This document shows, piece by piece, positions 24,851 to 39,200 of a stretch of 64,000 nt of DNA. The notes beneath the pieces were generated by a model that had not been told where the DNA came from, ran no database searches, and worked only from the letters and a program-made list of their open reading frames with translations. The position numbers and the translations under genes are program-made. The DNA is taken from positions 292,694-356,693 of the forward strand of contig JAQGDQ010000164.1 of assembly GCA_030141605.1 (NCBI GenBank). Reading direction: 5' to 3'. How positions within the stretch are numbered: position 1 is the first letter of the stretch; every line of letters starts with the position of its first letter. Origin of the DNA: Tubiluchus corallicola (lineage: Eukaryota > Priapulida > Priapulimorpha > Priapulimorphida > Tubiluchidae).

Positions 24851-27800
24851 ATTTATTTGATACCGCTAATTATTTCCAAAATTCCTACGATAGAAAGAAG
24901 TAACACAAGTTACACATGGTAGTCAGGCCAGTTATTTATTATTAGCATTTGGCCACCATTTTGTATGCTAGCTATGATAGCATTTATGGCTTTCTAATAC
25001 TGTTCAGCCAAAGCTGAAAGAATGAAACATTTTTGCAATACATATGTGTGTTTTCTCAAGCTGAAGTGGTCACATAGGTCACCTGAAATGAATGAGTACC
25101 ATACAGTGACATATCGACATAAATTTGAACGAACTATGAAATGGAATTTTCAAGTCACAAGCACATCAAGTTTGGCACAGCTTGTGAAAAAGTTTTATGT
25201 CTTGCTCACTAACCAGGCCCCTGCTGGTGATACCTCCATGTGTTGAAGCATTAGTAAGTCTCCTATCAAGCTGTTAGTAAGTTCACATATGTGGACTATT
25301 AGCAAGCCCACATGTTAAGCTGTCACCTTTAGACAATCTGTTTTTGTGATTTGTAAATTTCACTTAGAAGTTATGTGGTAGCCAAGTTCTTCATTTCATT
25401 TACCTGGCATTGCCGCGCACATGTCACTGAAACAGTTCAGGCTTTTACATGGATGCTTTTGCTTGAGCTGAGACATATGCCTTCGTTTCTTAAGCCTCTG
25501 CAAGCCAGCGGGTTTAGTTCTTTGGTGCAGATACAAAGTAAAAAATTCTGGTGTGCAGAATTTTTGATAGCTCACACAGTCACTTTTTTGCAGAAGGCTA
25601 TGCATCATTCATTATAGGAAATTGTTACACGATAATTTAATGATTGTGTAAGTAATTTGGAATGAGGCTTTTACAGAACTTGTGTTGCTTTTTTAGCGAG
25701 GGATTTTGGTAATAACCAGCAATAAGAAGTAATTTTAATGGCAGTGTTACATGCTGAACTTGTATGAACTTTGACTGAATTTTTGACAGGATTAATGGTT
25801 TAGTGACTATCTTGAACATTTTGATAGCAATTTTGAACATTTGTATTTACATTACTATCACCTGGATGTGTTAGGTCACTTAGGTATTCTCTTTGATCCA
25901 GAAAGCATAGAGGTGTTTTCATGAACTTTGAAGCCATGTTACACAGCTACACAGTTGTAGCAGGTTTTGTCATCTTTACAGCTATTTTGGATTTTCCCAT
26001 GAAAGAAAAGACATTGTATAAGGTATATCTAGGAATAATGCTAGTAAATATAGTTTTTTCTGTAAACACGATGAAGTGTATTACAACCATAAATGTTTGT
26101 TTGAATTGTGGGGAATTCAAGGTGATCTCATTAGCTGTCTGACTATTTAGACATGAAATCCTGCAATAAGAGTGAACCAACTTAGAGCATCCCCAAGCAC
26201 CCCAGATAACAATTTTCTTTGGTCACAACTCTCAATTAATGATGCATGATGCAGGAAGCCAGAACAAATGATACCCGAGAGTAGCAAGGTCCCTTTTCTG
26301 GCTGCCAGCACTATAACTATAATGAGATTGTACTAGTACAGGGAACACTTTTTTGTAGTTTTTGGACATTTGCCAAAATATTTATGATTACTTACACATT
26401 GTGGGGTACAATTTTCTTAGCATACAGATTTATGTCACTGCCATTTTATGTTGTCAGCTGTATGGCAGCATTTGTAACAGAGCTTCCAACTGCTTGTGGT
26501 GTCTTATTGACATGTAGATACATTTCGTAACAATCATTTAATTGGCCGCTGTTAGCTAAAATTTCAAATAACTGCATGTGTAAGTTTTTGGTATCAATAT
26601 GTAGAAAACAGTTTGATTTGGCTGAAAAATTGTATTATTGGTTTTAACCATGCTTCTCAAACCTGATGGCTTGTGATATTATTTTTTGGCTTTAGTTTTC
26701 TAGCTTTGGTAATGTGGTGTTGAGTATCACACCTTCTGGATAAAACTGATGACTGAAACTGAAAATTCAAAGTTGTCAATGTTTGCTAACATTGTGTGCT
26801 GTCTGTAGGCTTGCAGGAAACTTGTGCATTGTTGTAGATAAATATACGTATTGTGGTGATGAATGAGATTATGAAAATCACAGATAGCAAAGCCAAATGC
26901 AGCCTTGCATATGAAAAATTTTCTATGCTTGATAGTAAAATTATAGAAAAATGCTTGTGAGCTTATTTTACAACAATAATATATTAAGCATGTATTACAT
27001 GTAAGCATCAAAGGACTTATAACGAGTCCTGTGATCACAGTCTTTTATTGACGCAAATCAAGGCATTGCAAATAGTTTTATACCTCAGTATTTGTTTTAC
27101 CCACTTTAAAATTATGCTAGCTATTAGTTAATGTTTTATGTGCCAATAATGCTTCAGCATATATGTATAGCATAATTGTCTGTATAATAAACCATCGAAT
27201 CATAGGTTGTTAATAAAAAAATTATGATAAGTGCAGGACTACTGTATACTCGTGGTTTTATGTATTTACAAGGGTAAAGTTGTGCGCAACTTGCAATCTC
27301 TACTACCCGTACAGTTTAGAGATAACTTTTTTCTCCTACTGTATAAAATTTCTATGCAATTTTGGAAATTACATACTAGATACTATGTGCAGTTGTCTGG
27401 ACTTTTCAGTGATTGACCAATCAAGATTTTTGATAATGAGCCAGTTAGCATTGCTGAATCAGCAGCACATAATAAAACATTAACGTTAACTTGGCTGTAG
27501 CGGAGTATTTTGTCATGATTTGTGCACCGAGTCAATTTTATTGCAACTTTAACAACTTTCATTAAGTAAAAACCAAGTGTTTTTGTGAACTGATTCACTT
27601 GTTATTTTATTGAAATAACTGATAAAGAAAAAAGTGAAAAAAGGAATAAAAATTGTTCATTAGACAATATTAATTATTAAAAACATACACGCAGAATGGT
27701 ACTGCAGTCCTGCAGCAGCTTGAGAATGTTCAAGCGTTAATTTACAACAAGAAATTACTCAGTTAATCAATAATGATAATAAGAGAAATGATAATTGTAA

Positions 27801-28035
27801 TAATAATTTGTCTTTATTTTAGCTTGAGTTTTAGATAAACAACATAGTCTATGAAACATAAGTCTTAATTGAAGATTACTACTTCATATAACAAATAAAA
27901 CCTTCATAATGATAAAATTTAATGATTGTGCTAAAATAATGGTAAATCTTTATTTAAAGTCAGTATGCGTGTACAGACGAAAAACACAAGCTCCTAAGAG
28001 CTTTTGAACCGACTGAAACAACAGTTGTTAAAAGC
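24851..28035. other. Intergenic stretch without a recognised gene
   Basis: About 3.2 kb of AT-rich sequence. Several short frames on both strands lack homology, splice logic or conserved composition. No RNA gene or clear repeat was seen. Confidence 0.5.
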
Positions 28036-29386
28036 AGAGATGGAACTAAAAGACACAAATATATAAATTTTTATATAGATTTAAACATAATAATGCTTCC
28101 TAAAATTTTCCAAAATTACTATAAATCAGTAGCCCAGATGCACAAGTATCATACACGATTTGCTACTAACCGAACTTTCTATGTACAAAGATTTAATACT
28201 AACAAATGGCAAAAATCTCTAATTTATCAAAGCGCTTTGTTGTGGAACAGTCTGCTTAATAAACTAAAAAATGGCACCTTTACTATTTGATAATTAACTA
28301 TAAATCCATTCTCATTTCTAATTATCATGTGTGACTTTCTCTGCTATGGTCTATTTCAAATAAATCATCTCTGTTAGTTTTAATGTATTCCCCTAGTACT
28401 AATCTATTAAATATAATTATATTGTCATAGTACATCTTTTCATCAAAATGTATAATTATTATTATTCATTCCCAACTATGAAAAGGGAAGGTAAGCACGC
28501 AAGACAATAGACCAAAGTATATTTGTGATAGGTCTTACGTAATCTTCGAGCAAATCCAGCAGCTACAACACTTTTTTTCATACAATTTTGTTTATAATTT
28601 TGTCTGCTCCACTTGTGTTTTTTGCTTGCATATTATGCTTTTCTCACTACACATATTCACTTCATTATATTATTTTGCTCATTGTTTCACAGTTATCATT
28701 AAGTTTTATTATATTTTTTGTTGAGTCATATTGTCTATTTAATCACATACTCATATTTCGTTACATATTTTGTTTACTCCATTCTCTGTACTAGTGCTTG
28801 TTTTCCATAGTCCTTCGACATTATGCTTAACATAATTTGATTAAACACTATTGCATATTTTCGTTTCATTATTAGCTTGATTTTATCATGCATATTTTGT
28901 TTCCTTCACTGATTTATTAAATATGTTTTAGTTTTTTTTCTTTTGGTTTGACTTATTTTTTTAGTTTGTTTATGTTTTAATCGGTTAGTTAAATGCTTTA
29001 CATATTTGGTTGATCATCATTGCATATTTTTCATTTTAGCTTAATGCTTCCTTGTTGCATACACTATTCAGTAATTTCGCTTTCAAGTTTAGTTTCTTCC
29101 CCTATAAATTTATGTTAACAGTTGATTTTCTTAACCCACTTCATAATTATATTACACACTTTAATTAGCAGCGCTACAAATTTTTTACAACTTACATTAT
29201 CCTGAGAAGGGTAGCTGACTTGATGACCAATTGGTCTTTCACTACCTTTTCTCCTGCATCTCCCTAACTCTTTCCTTTATGCATAATTTATCCTGTTTAA
29301 TTAATAACTAAAGCAATAATAGTCTATTTGCATTCTGGTATAAATGAGGAGATAAATAAAATATCTATGTCTATGTCTATGTCTAT
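28036..29386 (+). mobile_element. 3' remnant of a non-LTR retrotransposon (LINE)
   Basis: A frame at 28093-28290 encodes HTRFATNRTFYVQRF, then KSLIYQSALLWNSLLNKLKN, the pattern (x-YNTR...YQG...WNSLP) found at the C-terminal end of many LINE reverse transcriptases. A T-rich non-coding 3' region follows, ending GATAAATAAAATATCTATG with tandem TCTATG units (29365-29386), typical of a LINE tail generated at the insertion site. The RT core is absent, so this is a 5'-truncated dead copy. Family uncertain. Confidence 0.65.
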
Positions 29387-30211
29387 ATCAATATATATAC
29401 ATACACATACATACATAAACATATGAAATGCAGGATTAAAAACAACAATTTTAGCTATAAATGTACTCTATTAATTTTAATAAGGATTTACACGTGGCAC
29501 GTTTACATTCTTTGGTTTGCTTGCATTCCATTTATCTCAAACTAAGTGACCTGCAGAGCCTGAGCGTTTGTCCCAAGCAGTGATTACACGAGCATTATGA
29601 ATTTGCAGGCATGCTTGGAAGAAACGGTGTCAGTTTTTTAAGTTTTCGATGTGACTATAAGTTTTGATCTTAGAACAACTGACAGAACCTGGTTACAATT
29701 AATTGATTTTTTGTTGAAATTCTCAAATATCGATTACTTTATCTAGGAAGTAACTGGTAAAAGAATTAACTTTTACTGCAAAAAATGTAGTTTGTAATTC
29801 CATTTTAAAAATATACACTGCACAACAATGTACATGAATAACGGAGTCGTGAAGAATAGCATCCTAGCGGTGTGTTTCAGTTTAAGAATATTTTTACGTT
29901 ACTGCACATTGTATTGACATTACATGTTACACGGTTGTCTGCTAGACGAAGCGAGCTAATTTATTGTGTGACAGATCGCGGCTTTATACTTACAGTAAAA
30001 TAAACGAATTACTTTTTGCTAGAAATTACCTCTCTTTTAAACACGTGTACTGTATAATTTAGACGCAGTTTACGATTTCCCCCGTTTCTTCGTGTACTAC
30101 TGATATTGACATGTCAATCCCAAGAATTTGGCTATGAATATCTACAAAAACTCTTAGTAGTTTTTGCCCTTACGCTGTTGGATAGGAAATTTGCACCCTG
30201 AAAGGAAGAAG
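29387..30211 (+). promoter_or_regulatory. Presumed promoter / 5' UTR region of SLC23 copy A
   Basis: Non-coding interval directly upstream of the SLC23 copy A start. A purine-rich GGAAGAAG precedes the ATG, and a similar GGGAAGAAGA precedes copy B. No core promoter motif could be assigned confidently. Confidence 0.35.
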
Positions 30212-33200
30212 ATGACTGAGGGTAAGTTAAACTAACCCAGTGGTAGTTGACTAATCGTAACCTATGCAGATATTTTTTTATTTACACCTGTATGTAGTAC
30301 ATTTTGCTGTTACTGTTAGTGTTAGCATATGTATACACTCTGAGAAAATATTAAACAAAAATGCTAGAGCAAAATATTGTTATCATAAGAGACATGCAAG
30401 GAGCTAAGCGCACATGCTGAATGGCGATGTCACATTTATGATGCCACCAGCCCCACCACTTTTTGCTTTTTTTATATAGTGTAATGATCATTCATTTTCA
30501 ACTCCAAAACGGGTCTATATGCGATATGGAATATTTAATGTAGATCATTATAATTTTAATTTCTAGTTTCTATGTTTACATATATACAACATTTTAAGCA
30601 AAAAGGAATGATGATAGTAAACAATGCAGATAAACCCCGACCTTTTAGTGATCCAAAACCAAAATTTAATTATTGTCTTTTCGAGTTTTAGTTTTGCTTG
30701 TGCGTGTGCAACTAAAGCATACTTACATACTGCATTGGCCTATAAACATAGCCAGAATTGTTCAGCAAAGCTGAGTACCAAGTTTGGGTGAGGGGTAGCC
30801 ACCCCTCCTTTTAAAAAAATTATGGGGTCTACATAATGCCAATTCACAGCTTCCTATGCTTTCTTTTGTGGGCATGTTCGCATGGTCAGTTAGGCAGCCA
30901 AACTTTCAAAAGTAAAGTAAATTGAGTAGTGTAAGTTTATCATATCAGCATGTGAAAACCTTGACAGGTCAACATCATATCATACGCCAGTTAATCAAGT
31001 AGCTGGAAAAAGTTTCAACCTTCATCGACCAGTAATTTGTTCAGTAGGGCATAGTCAAAAGGCAGCTCAACTATTCTAATGATGTTTTTGGTATTGACTA
31101 TCCATTATTTGGTAGTCATTTGGTATCCATCAAAATGTCACAGGATAACAACATGTTGTGTGAGTAGTATATGCTATTTTGGGCGATTTCAAAGCATCTT
31201 ATGTCTCATTGAGCCTATTATCTTAGGAAGCCTTGTAGAAGCCATTTTTCTTGCTAAACACATTTTGCTTGCTTGCAGTTCATTCTGTGTTTTGAAAATG
31301 TATTATGAAACTTTCGAAATTTCTAACATTGTGTATTTACAGTTGATAAAGTAAAAGTGCTGTGGGTCCATCCTGAGTCTGACAGTGAAGACTTCGGCAG
31401 TGGAGCGAAGAGTGTTCACATGAAAAAGGAGAAGATGGTTGATTATAGTCAACCTCGCAAAGAACAGCAGCTTATCTACAAGATAAGCGACAAACTTCCG
31501 CTCTTCCTCTGTATATTCTTTGGTCTCCAGGTCAGTGAAATAAGGAAATCAGTAGATCTAGTGCATGATTATATATATTGCCATGTAGTGGAGTAGTGGA
31601 ACATAAATATTAGCTTTTAAACATGCTAGTATGATAAGAAACCATATAATACTTTGTTAAAGTAACAGGCCATCCTGTGGGCATTAGAAACCTATACGAT
31701 ACCTGCACAGGTTACTCTTGAACATAGTAATTTTTTCTGGCTTTTGTCTGAATCAAAAAGTTAGGTTTTCACAGGTTCTTTCATTTTCATATCTATATGT
31801 ATATATAATAATCAAAGCTGCTTTAACTAAGTTACTGCTTACATTGTATATATTGCCCTTTGTTCTTTCCAGTAAGGGCTGTATAATGTCAAGTATACTT
31901 AACATATTTAGCTTGCAGATTACAACATTGGTTTTGCTTTGGAAACAGTTCAACAGTCCAAATATTTTTCATTGTTCTTACAACACAGAGTTTATACGGC
32001 TATTTGTAATATTATACTTTTATGCAGTCATAATCTAATCAATGCTATTTATAATAATGTTATGTGTTTATGATAGCAACTTGTGTTAATTTTCACACAT
32101 GGGAATTTTGTCCATAGACCTCTTTTAAATTTGCAGAAATTAAGTCCAGTGTTTTGGAAATATTTAAAAAGCTTATGAAGCATGGCGAATTGTACAATGC
32201 ATAGTTCAACGTTTCAAGCTCTTTATAAAGTGCAAGGCTAATAAGGATTTGATTAAATGACAAGTGCAATTCCCACTTAGAAATAAGGTATAATCACATT
32301 CAAATACTTTATAGCCAGTCTCAAGAAAAGTCCAGTTATCACTTGGAAATCATCCAAGCATTTTTGTCGTGATGTAAAAAGTTGCATGATTTATAAATAT
32401 GGTACTTACATGATCAAGTGCAGTAATAGGCATGTACTATTGTGGATGTTGCAATCTTGATATTTCTTCTTGAAAAGATTTATTTTTATTACATTATATC
32501 ACTGTCTCTAATTTTTACTTTCATCATGATAATGTTATCATTATTCGACAGCGATCTGGATAAAACAACAGGACCAGGGTTTACTTCAACTTACTAGTCA
32601 CAATAGCTATTATTTTGCACAGGGTATCTTTGTATACACTGTGACCATTCCGCTATTCATTTATTGGTTCAATTTCTACTTCAACTGCCTTGGAATCATA
32701 CTGTTATGTTTTCACTATATATAACCAATTATGTCAGCAATAAACAGAAGAAATTGGCTCTCATAAGCATATTTTTTGTTTTTCTAGCAAGCTCTGCTAT
32801 CAATAGCCCTTCAACTTACCGTATCTTTGTTAGTGGCTGAAGTTGTTTGTGCAGGTAAAGATGAGGAGATGAAAGCAAGATTGCTTAGCTCTACGCTCTT
32901 CATGACAGGTTTTACTACCGTAGTTCAGGTCATACTGGGAGTGAGGTAAGACCCTTACTCAATTTCCACTAGGAATTAGGTAACTTTCTTGCAAAAAATC
33001 AATTAGAATGAAGTTTTGCGCAAAGAATGAAGTTAAATTATTATTTCTGTTATACTAAAAGTGATGTGAGTCATTGTTTACACTGGTCAGTATCTTAGGG
33101 GTATTTATAATGAAAAAATAAAGTTGCTGTTCAACCATGCACAGTGGAAAAGATTCTGGGTCATTAGTTGTTGCAGTTGCAAGTAAGAAGAAAACAAATG

Positions 33201-36200
33201 TGACTTATGGTATTTTGAAGATTGGGTAAGACGACTGAAGCTGATTGCAAATAGCAAACCATTTGCTGGTGCTATTTATTAGTTGCCTCATCAACTAAAA
33301 GTTATCTAGCACTGTGAGGCACATCTAATTTTTGGAGTAAACGAAATAAATTGCTAAGGGATCATAGATGCTAAAATAGTGCAATCATTGGTTAATATTA
33401 CGGTGTGCGTGAGATCTGTGTTTCTAGGATCATTGATCTTATTATGTTGTCATTTATAAACGTGTTCACTATTTTTTATGTGCTTTCTATGATGTAAAAC
33501 ATTTATGTTGCATATGTGTATTTCATGAGTTAGGGCTGATGGCTCCACCTTTAGAAGAAACCCCAGTTACTTCCTAAAAATCATTTTGATTTTACTTAGA
33601 TACCCTAGCTATGGTAATGTTTAAGTAAAAAACCTGTAATATGTACCACACATAGACAGCTTTCTTTTGAGTTTTGATCTCTTAGAGTTAATTGAGTACT
33701 TTAAATTTTATTTTTTAATGAAATAAGGATGTGATTTGTATTAGTAATAAATATGGTTTAAATTGGAAAGCTTCCATATTTACTATTATGAAAGTACACA
33801 AAACTGTGTTTCGTGAATTTCACAAAGCGTGCCAGTGTTTTAGATTAGATTAGATTCCGAAATGGAAATTTCATACTTGTTCACTGAATTAATTTACCAA
33901 AAAACACACATTTTACCTGTGCTGTTTAAATGACTTCAAAACTTGTTCTGTTTTTAAGTGTTTTTTGCATCTAATATTCCTTTGTCAATTGCTTTGATAG
34001 ATAGGGTAAGTAAAGTATAAAAGTATTGTAAAAAGGCAGTCTTATCAATCCATCTTACCAATCACGTTTGTGTTGATTTGATTGTTTATGGTTAATGGTG
34101 TAACTCACAGGACACATTGTATTCAGAGAAAGGTGTTTTACTGTTTGCATTACTGATGCAGAAATACCAAGAACCATGCCCGTATTTTTCTTTTGATCTT
34201 TCAATTATTATATTTGTTTTGGTCATTGGTCAAAGTTTCTTTAGAGGGTTGCTAGGTAATATTTTTATTACACTCATGTCTTACAAGGTTAGAAACTTTT
34301 GGGTCGATTAAATTTTTCTTATTTTTTTCTTATAAGTTGATAGACATCATTGTACAGAACCCATTTATTAGTTGCTAGTGCATTGTGGTCGGCAAAGGTG
34401 GTGTAAATGACACTTAGATCAGTTTGTTTCTGTAGTGTCATAGTTGTTATTAATTGCAGTAAAAACTGGTTTACAAGGGTTTGCGACTTAATGACCTGAG
34501 GGTGAACCCAGGCAATACGACAATATTGTATCAATGTTTGGACATTATTTTTGCAAATATTGGGACAATATAGAAATGTGGACTTGCCACAACATAGAAC
34601 GAATAATTTTTTAACAATGTGTGTAAACCACGTGTTTCCAATGTTAGGCGACAATATTGATTCAATTTTGTACCAACATTGGACAACAATATTGGTGCAA
34701 TGTTGTACCAATATTGGACAAAAATATCCATTATTGTACATACAATATTTTCTGGTGGCAATATTTTCTGAACATATATTTTGGCAAGATCCTGACAATC
34801 TTGTGACCATATGGTGACACTATTGTGTGCTGCCTGAGAAAGGGGAACCAGTATACCGCTAGCCATGTTTCATACATCAATATGCGATTAAATTGCTGGT
34901 CTTCAACGTTAAAGCAAAGCCTTTTTGAGTTTGACGTTTGTTTTTTGTTCATGTTAAACTGTGACTTGTCACCTTTTTATTTGCAGGTTGCCTGTGCTTC
35001 AAGGTGCATGCATTGACTATCTTGCCCCTCTTCTTGCTGTGTCTTCTATTGATTCAACATTCTGCAGTGCAGACACTCCTACAAGTAACTTTCATTTCAC
35101 TGTAAATCATTAAAAAACCCTACTTTAATTTCATTATAAAGTGCTTGTAAAATAATTGGCAGCTGGTTCACTGATTGATTCATTGACTGGAAGTGAGAAT
35201 TATATTTTTCTATGCCTGTATTCATATTTTTGCTTTCTCTGGGGCTGAGGTGAGCATTCTTTATCAGAAAGGAAAGAGGTATTCAAATTCGAATTTAATT
35301 TTAAAGATTTTCGAACAATTTTTCGAACCATTGATAAAAGTCTGTCTCGCAAAAACATGCATATTTCTTGATTTTGTTCTGCAAGAAAAACAGTAATAGC
35401 TGTTTATAAATTGTGTACTGAAATCATGTCTAAATTGTGCTGATGTCATGATGTTTCAAACGTTTTAATGATAAAGAACATATGTAATTGAAGTGGCAAA
35501 TTATTCGAATCCACAATTAAAGTTTGAATCAAATTCGAATTAAAAAAACTTGTCCGAATTTGAATCTTTAAATTTCTCATCCGTACTAATAAATAACTAA
35601 AAGCTAAAGATTTCCCTAAAGAAATCATACATCAAGACGAAAAGGCTAGCTAACTGGCCCAGTTTTGTTGCAGTTTTGGATCAAGCATCTAATGCAACTG
35701 ACATTGAGGCTCAACGAGAAGTTATATTACATAGCCTCCAGTCAGTAAGTAGCAAATATCTACCCTTTATTGTATGTAAATGATACAACAATAGGGGTTG
35801 TCTAGATCTATTCAGAATTGTTCGTCTTTGTGTTGTTTAGTATATACATTCTTTTGTATTCACCCAGGATAGGACTGTATCTGCAAGCTTTGCTTAACTA
35901 ATACAAAACCAGTTTGTAATGCCAATGTCTTATTAGCTTTACATTGCAAGTTATTATTATTAGTTATCTTCAGCCTCGTCAAAGCCCCATTAATGGATAC
36001 AATCCATTGTCTTTAATTTGTCTGAAAGAGTTTAAATGATTGAACTATGCATTACTCTCTTTTAACAGATTTTCATTTTTTCAATGTATTTTTAGGCACT
36101 CCTGTAAGACACTTTTCCCATCTAAGATCAGAATATACAAGTAAATGAACATACGATTGATTGAAAAGTGGAGGAGCCCCCCCCCCCCCCCGTATTTATA

Positions 36201-39200
36201 ATAGGTGTCATAGCACAGTTATGGCAAAAATATTACAAGCTTTGTTTTCTTCATTTTAAAGATGACAAGCCAGTCTCAGTCCCAGTTCAAAGTCAAGTCA
36301 AGATTCTTTTCAAATACTTGAGATGTTTCTAGTCAGGCATTGCCAAGAGGCACATTGCAGTAAGTACCTATACAAATAATATCATCAGCACAGATGTTAA
36401 GCTTAGGGAGTACAGAGTCCAGCAGGATGTTGTTGATAAATAGCAAAAACAAGCTAGGGGCTATTATAGATTCTCGAGGAACACGACTTCTGTTTTCATA
36501 TACAAACAAAACTGCCCCTTCATAAACAACTTCTGTTTGTAATTGTTGAGATATGGTGATATGATAGACAGAGCATTGCCACTTTGCCTTATGATTGAAG
36601 TTTAATTATGGAGTAGACATCTTTGCCAGACTTTATCATAAGCCTTGGCGGTGTCAAGAACTATTAGTCTAGCCTCGCCTTGGTGTAAATCTTTATTAGT
36701 TTGCTCAGTGATTAGAGACTGACATACATGTTGTTAGAACTGTGTATATTTGTGTGTATTTCTAAAGTAAAGGTCATTAGCCTTATGTTAATGAAACAAA
36801 ATATTGCATATATCCACAAGTTAACCTTTGAGTAAAATTAAAAGTGGCAGATATATCTTCTTTGGCTGGCTGATCACCAACAGCATCCAGTTACTGTGAA
36901 TGAATGACAGTCTGGTACCTTTTTAGTGGCAGCAAAAATTGCCTGTCGCCAGTTTTGTGTGTTTACACATTAGAGTTGAAACTTGATATTACATCACAGC
37001 TGTGTTATTTTCTGTATAGATGTATTATGTGCTTTATGTTAACCAAGTGGGTTTATGTTGCTTCAACATTTTGCAGTTAGAGTTTGTTCTTTGGCCTGCT
37101 ATTTGTCCTCAATGATTTGGTTGTCTCAAGGAAATGAGAAAGGAAATAATATTTTTATTGAACCCGTCTTACTTTTTATGAGTTAATATTAATAATTTAA
37201 AAATAATGATTTCAAACAGGAAAGAAAAAAAATTAATCTGCAACTAAAAAGCCATGTTAGAAGCCTAGCAATATGAATTCTCTATTTTGAAATTGTAGAT
37301 TTTTGTAGTTTCATAAAGTTAAACAGCTTTAGCTTAAATATAACTATAGCTCATTTAATGAAATTGGTGCTTTTAAGGCAGATGCCCTGAAAAAGGTTTT
37401 ATATTTCTTTATCACTAGTATTTAACCATCATTTTATTACAGCTACAAGGGAGCCTCATAGCTGCAGGAGTGATTCACACTGTGATAGGAGCAACAGGAT
37501 TTGCAGGGTTTCTCCTGCGCTTTATTGGACCAATCACAATTGTACCCGCTCTCATGCTCATTGGAATATACTTGATTCGGGCATCAGCCAAATTTGTCTT
37601 TGTTCACTGGGGTATAGCAGCTTTGTAAGTTGAAGTTTGGTTGATCTGATTACCTTAACTGATTTGTGGATAGCTGAATGGTTGTTATGGATGTTTAATA
37701 GCTGATATTAAAAGAAGCTGGGTCAGCTGGTGCTGATAACGACAGAAACATAGTGTTCATGAATTAGCACAAATAATGAGTAGAAAACCTAGCCAATTCC
37801 TTTTATTGCATCTTCCATGTCAGTGGAACAGATGCTAGGAGTGTGTAAAGCTCCTTAAGAACCATGGAAGTAACACATCGCATTGTAGTTATAGCTGCTA
37901 TTATGTAATAGCTTCGTAAAGGATGGAACCATCACAACGTACATGTGGGGGTGAAAAGAATTGGCATTTTTTAGTCGTATGCTGCCGTCCCCTACATATA
38001 TATATATATAATCATCATATGTATATGTAAATACATAGTGTTGCAAATCAAATGCTACTACATTTTGTGTTGCAACTATTACTAGAAATTTTCTGGAATA
38101 TGTTGTGAACAGTTTGTGTTTTGCAGGACCTGCATTACGGCTTTGATTTTTTCACTGTATTTGGGAGGGAAATCAATGCCCATCCCAATGTGGACACGTG
38201 AAAAAGGGTTCCATGTGGATCATTACCCTCTGCATCAAGTTTTCTCTGTAAGTTAATTTACTTAAAATAACCCAATATGTAGCAATAATTTGAAAAACAT
38301 CATCTGGATAGTAGATTATCAATTAATGTTAATTTTTTCGTGGCTGTGTGAATTTGAACAGGTTTTGTGTAAAGAACTGCAGATGGCAAATTCAGGTGAG
38401 TTGATGAGTATTTTTGAAAACATAAATTTAGATATTTTGTGTAAGTTTATATCATTTGATTTTTGGTGGTACTTGTGCCACAAAGCTATATATGCTCCGA
38501 TTTGTGATAGCTATTTAAAAAAAACAGGACCCAATTTTAAATCATAGTGCAAAATGTGATACGTAAAATATTGAAAGGGAAAATGTTGTTTGTTTTGTCT
38601 TTCTTTTGGAAATCGTTCTCTTGAATATTGTTAACAACTTGCACTCATCAGGTAGTCTCGTTATCAGTTTTTGTTCATCACCTTGGTAACAGTCCTGCCT
38701 TCCTGTGTTGCTCGTAAATTGAGATAATTATGGCCTTTTAAATGTAACAGCGTTTAAGTATCATTTTATAATTTATGGAAGCATGAATGTAAAAAGTCGT
38801 TTTGTCTAAAATAGTGTAGAAAAGGTGAAATTTTAACTAATAGCATCTTATATTCGTGTCCATTTTTAGCAAAAAGAAATATAATTATTATAAGAAATTA
38901 CGTCATTGCAGTTGTTGATTGGGATTGTTATTGGGTGGCTATTTTCCCTCATTCTCACTGCAACGGATGTTCTGCCGGATGATTCCTCAAGTCCTCAATA
39001 TCTTGCAAGAACGGATTCACGTTCATATATAATCAGCGACTCCAGCTGGTTTAGCTTTCCATACCCAGGTAAGTGTTCACATTTCCATATGTAAACAGAT
39101 GATGGACATCCCTCAATACTTTGACTAAAATATGCAGGTAAAGCAGGAATCATTTAAACAATGTTTTCTCTTACACGCACGTTATCAGTTTGCTGTTTAG

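Noticed and set aside
25022-27483. Several 60-100 codon frames downstream of ECD
   Set aside because: No recognisable motifs, no compatible splice structure and composition like the surrounding AT-rich non-coding DNA.
34319-34866. Minus-strand frames of 163 and 111 codons and an overlapping plus frame
   Set aside because: They overlap an imperfect-palindrome repeat and read similar residues on both strands; no family resemblance, and they lie inside an intron of SLC23 copy A.
38290-38547. 85-codon plus frame in SLC23 A intron 7 as an extra exon
   Set aside because: Exons 7 and 8 join in frame without it, copy B has no counterpart, and it lacks family similarity.
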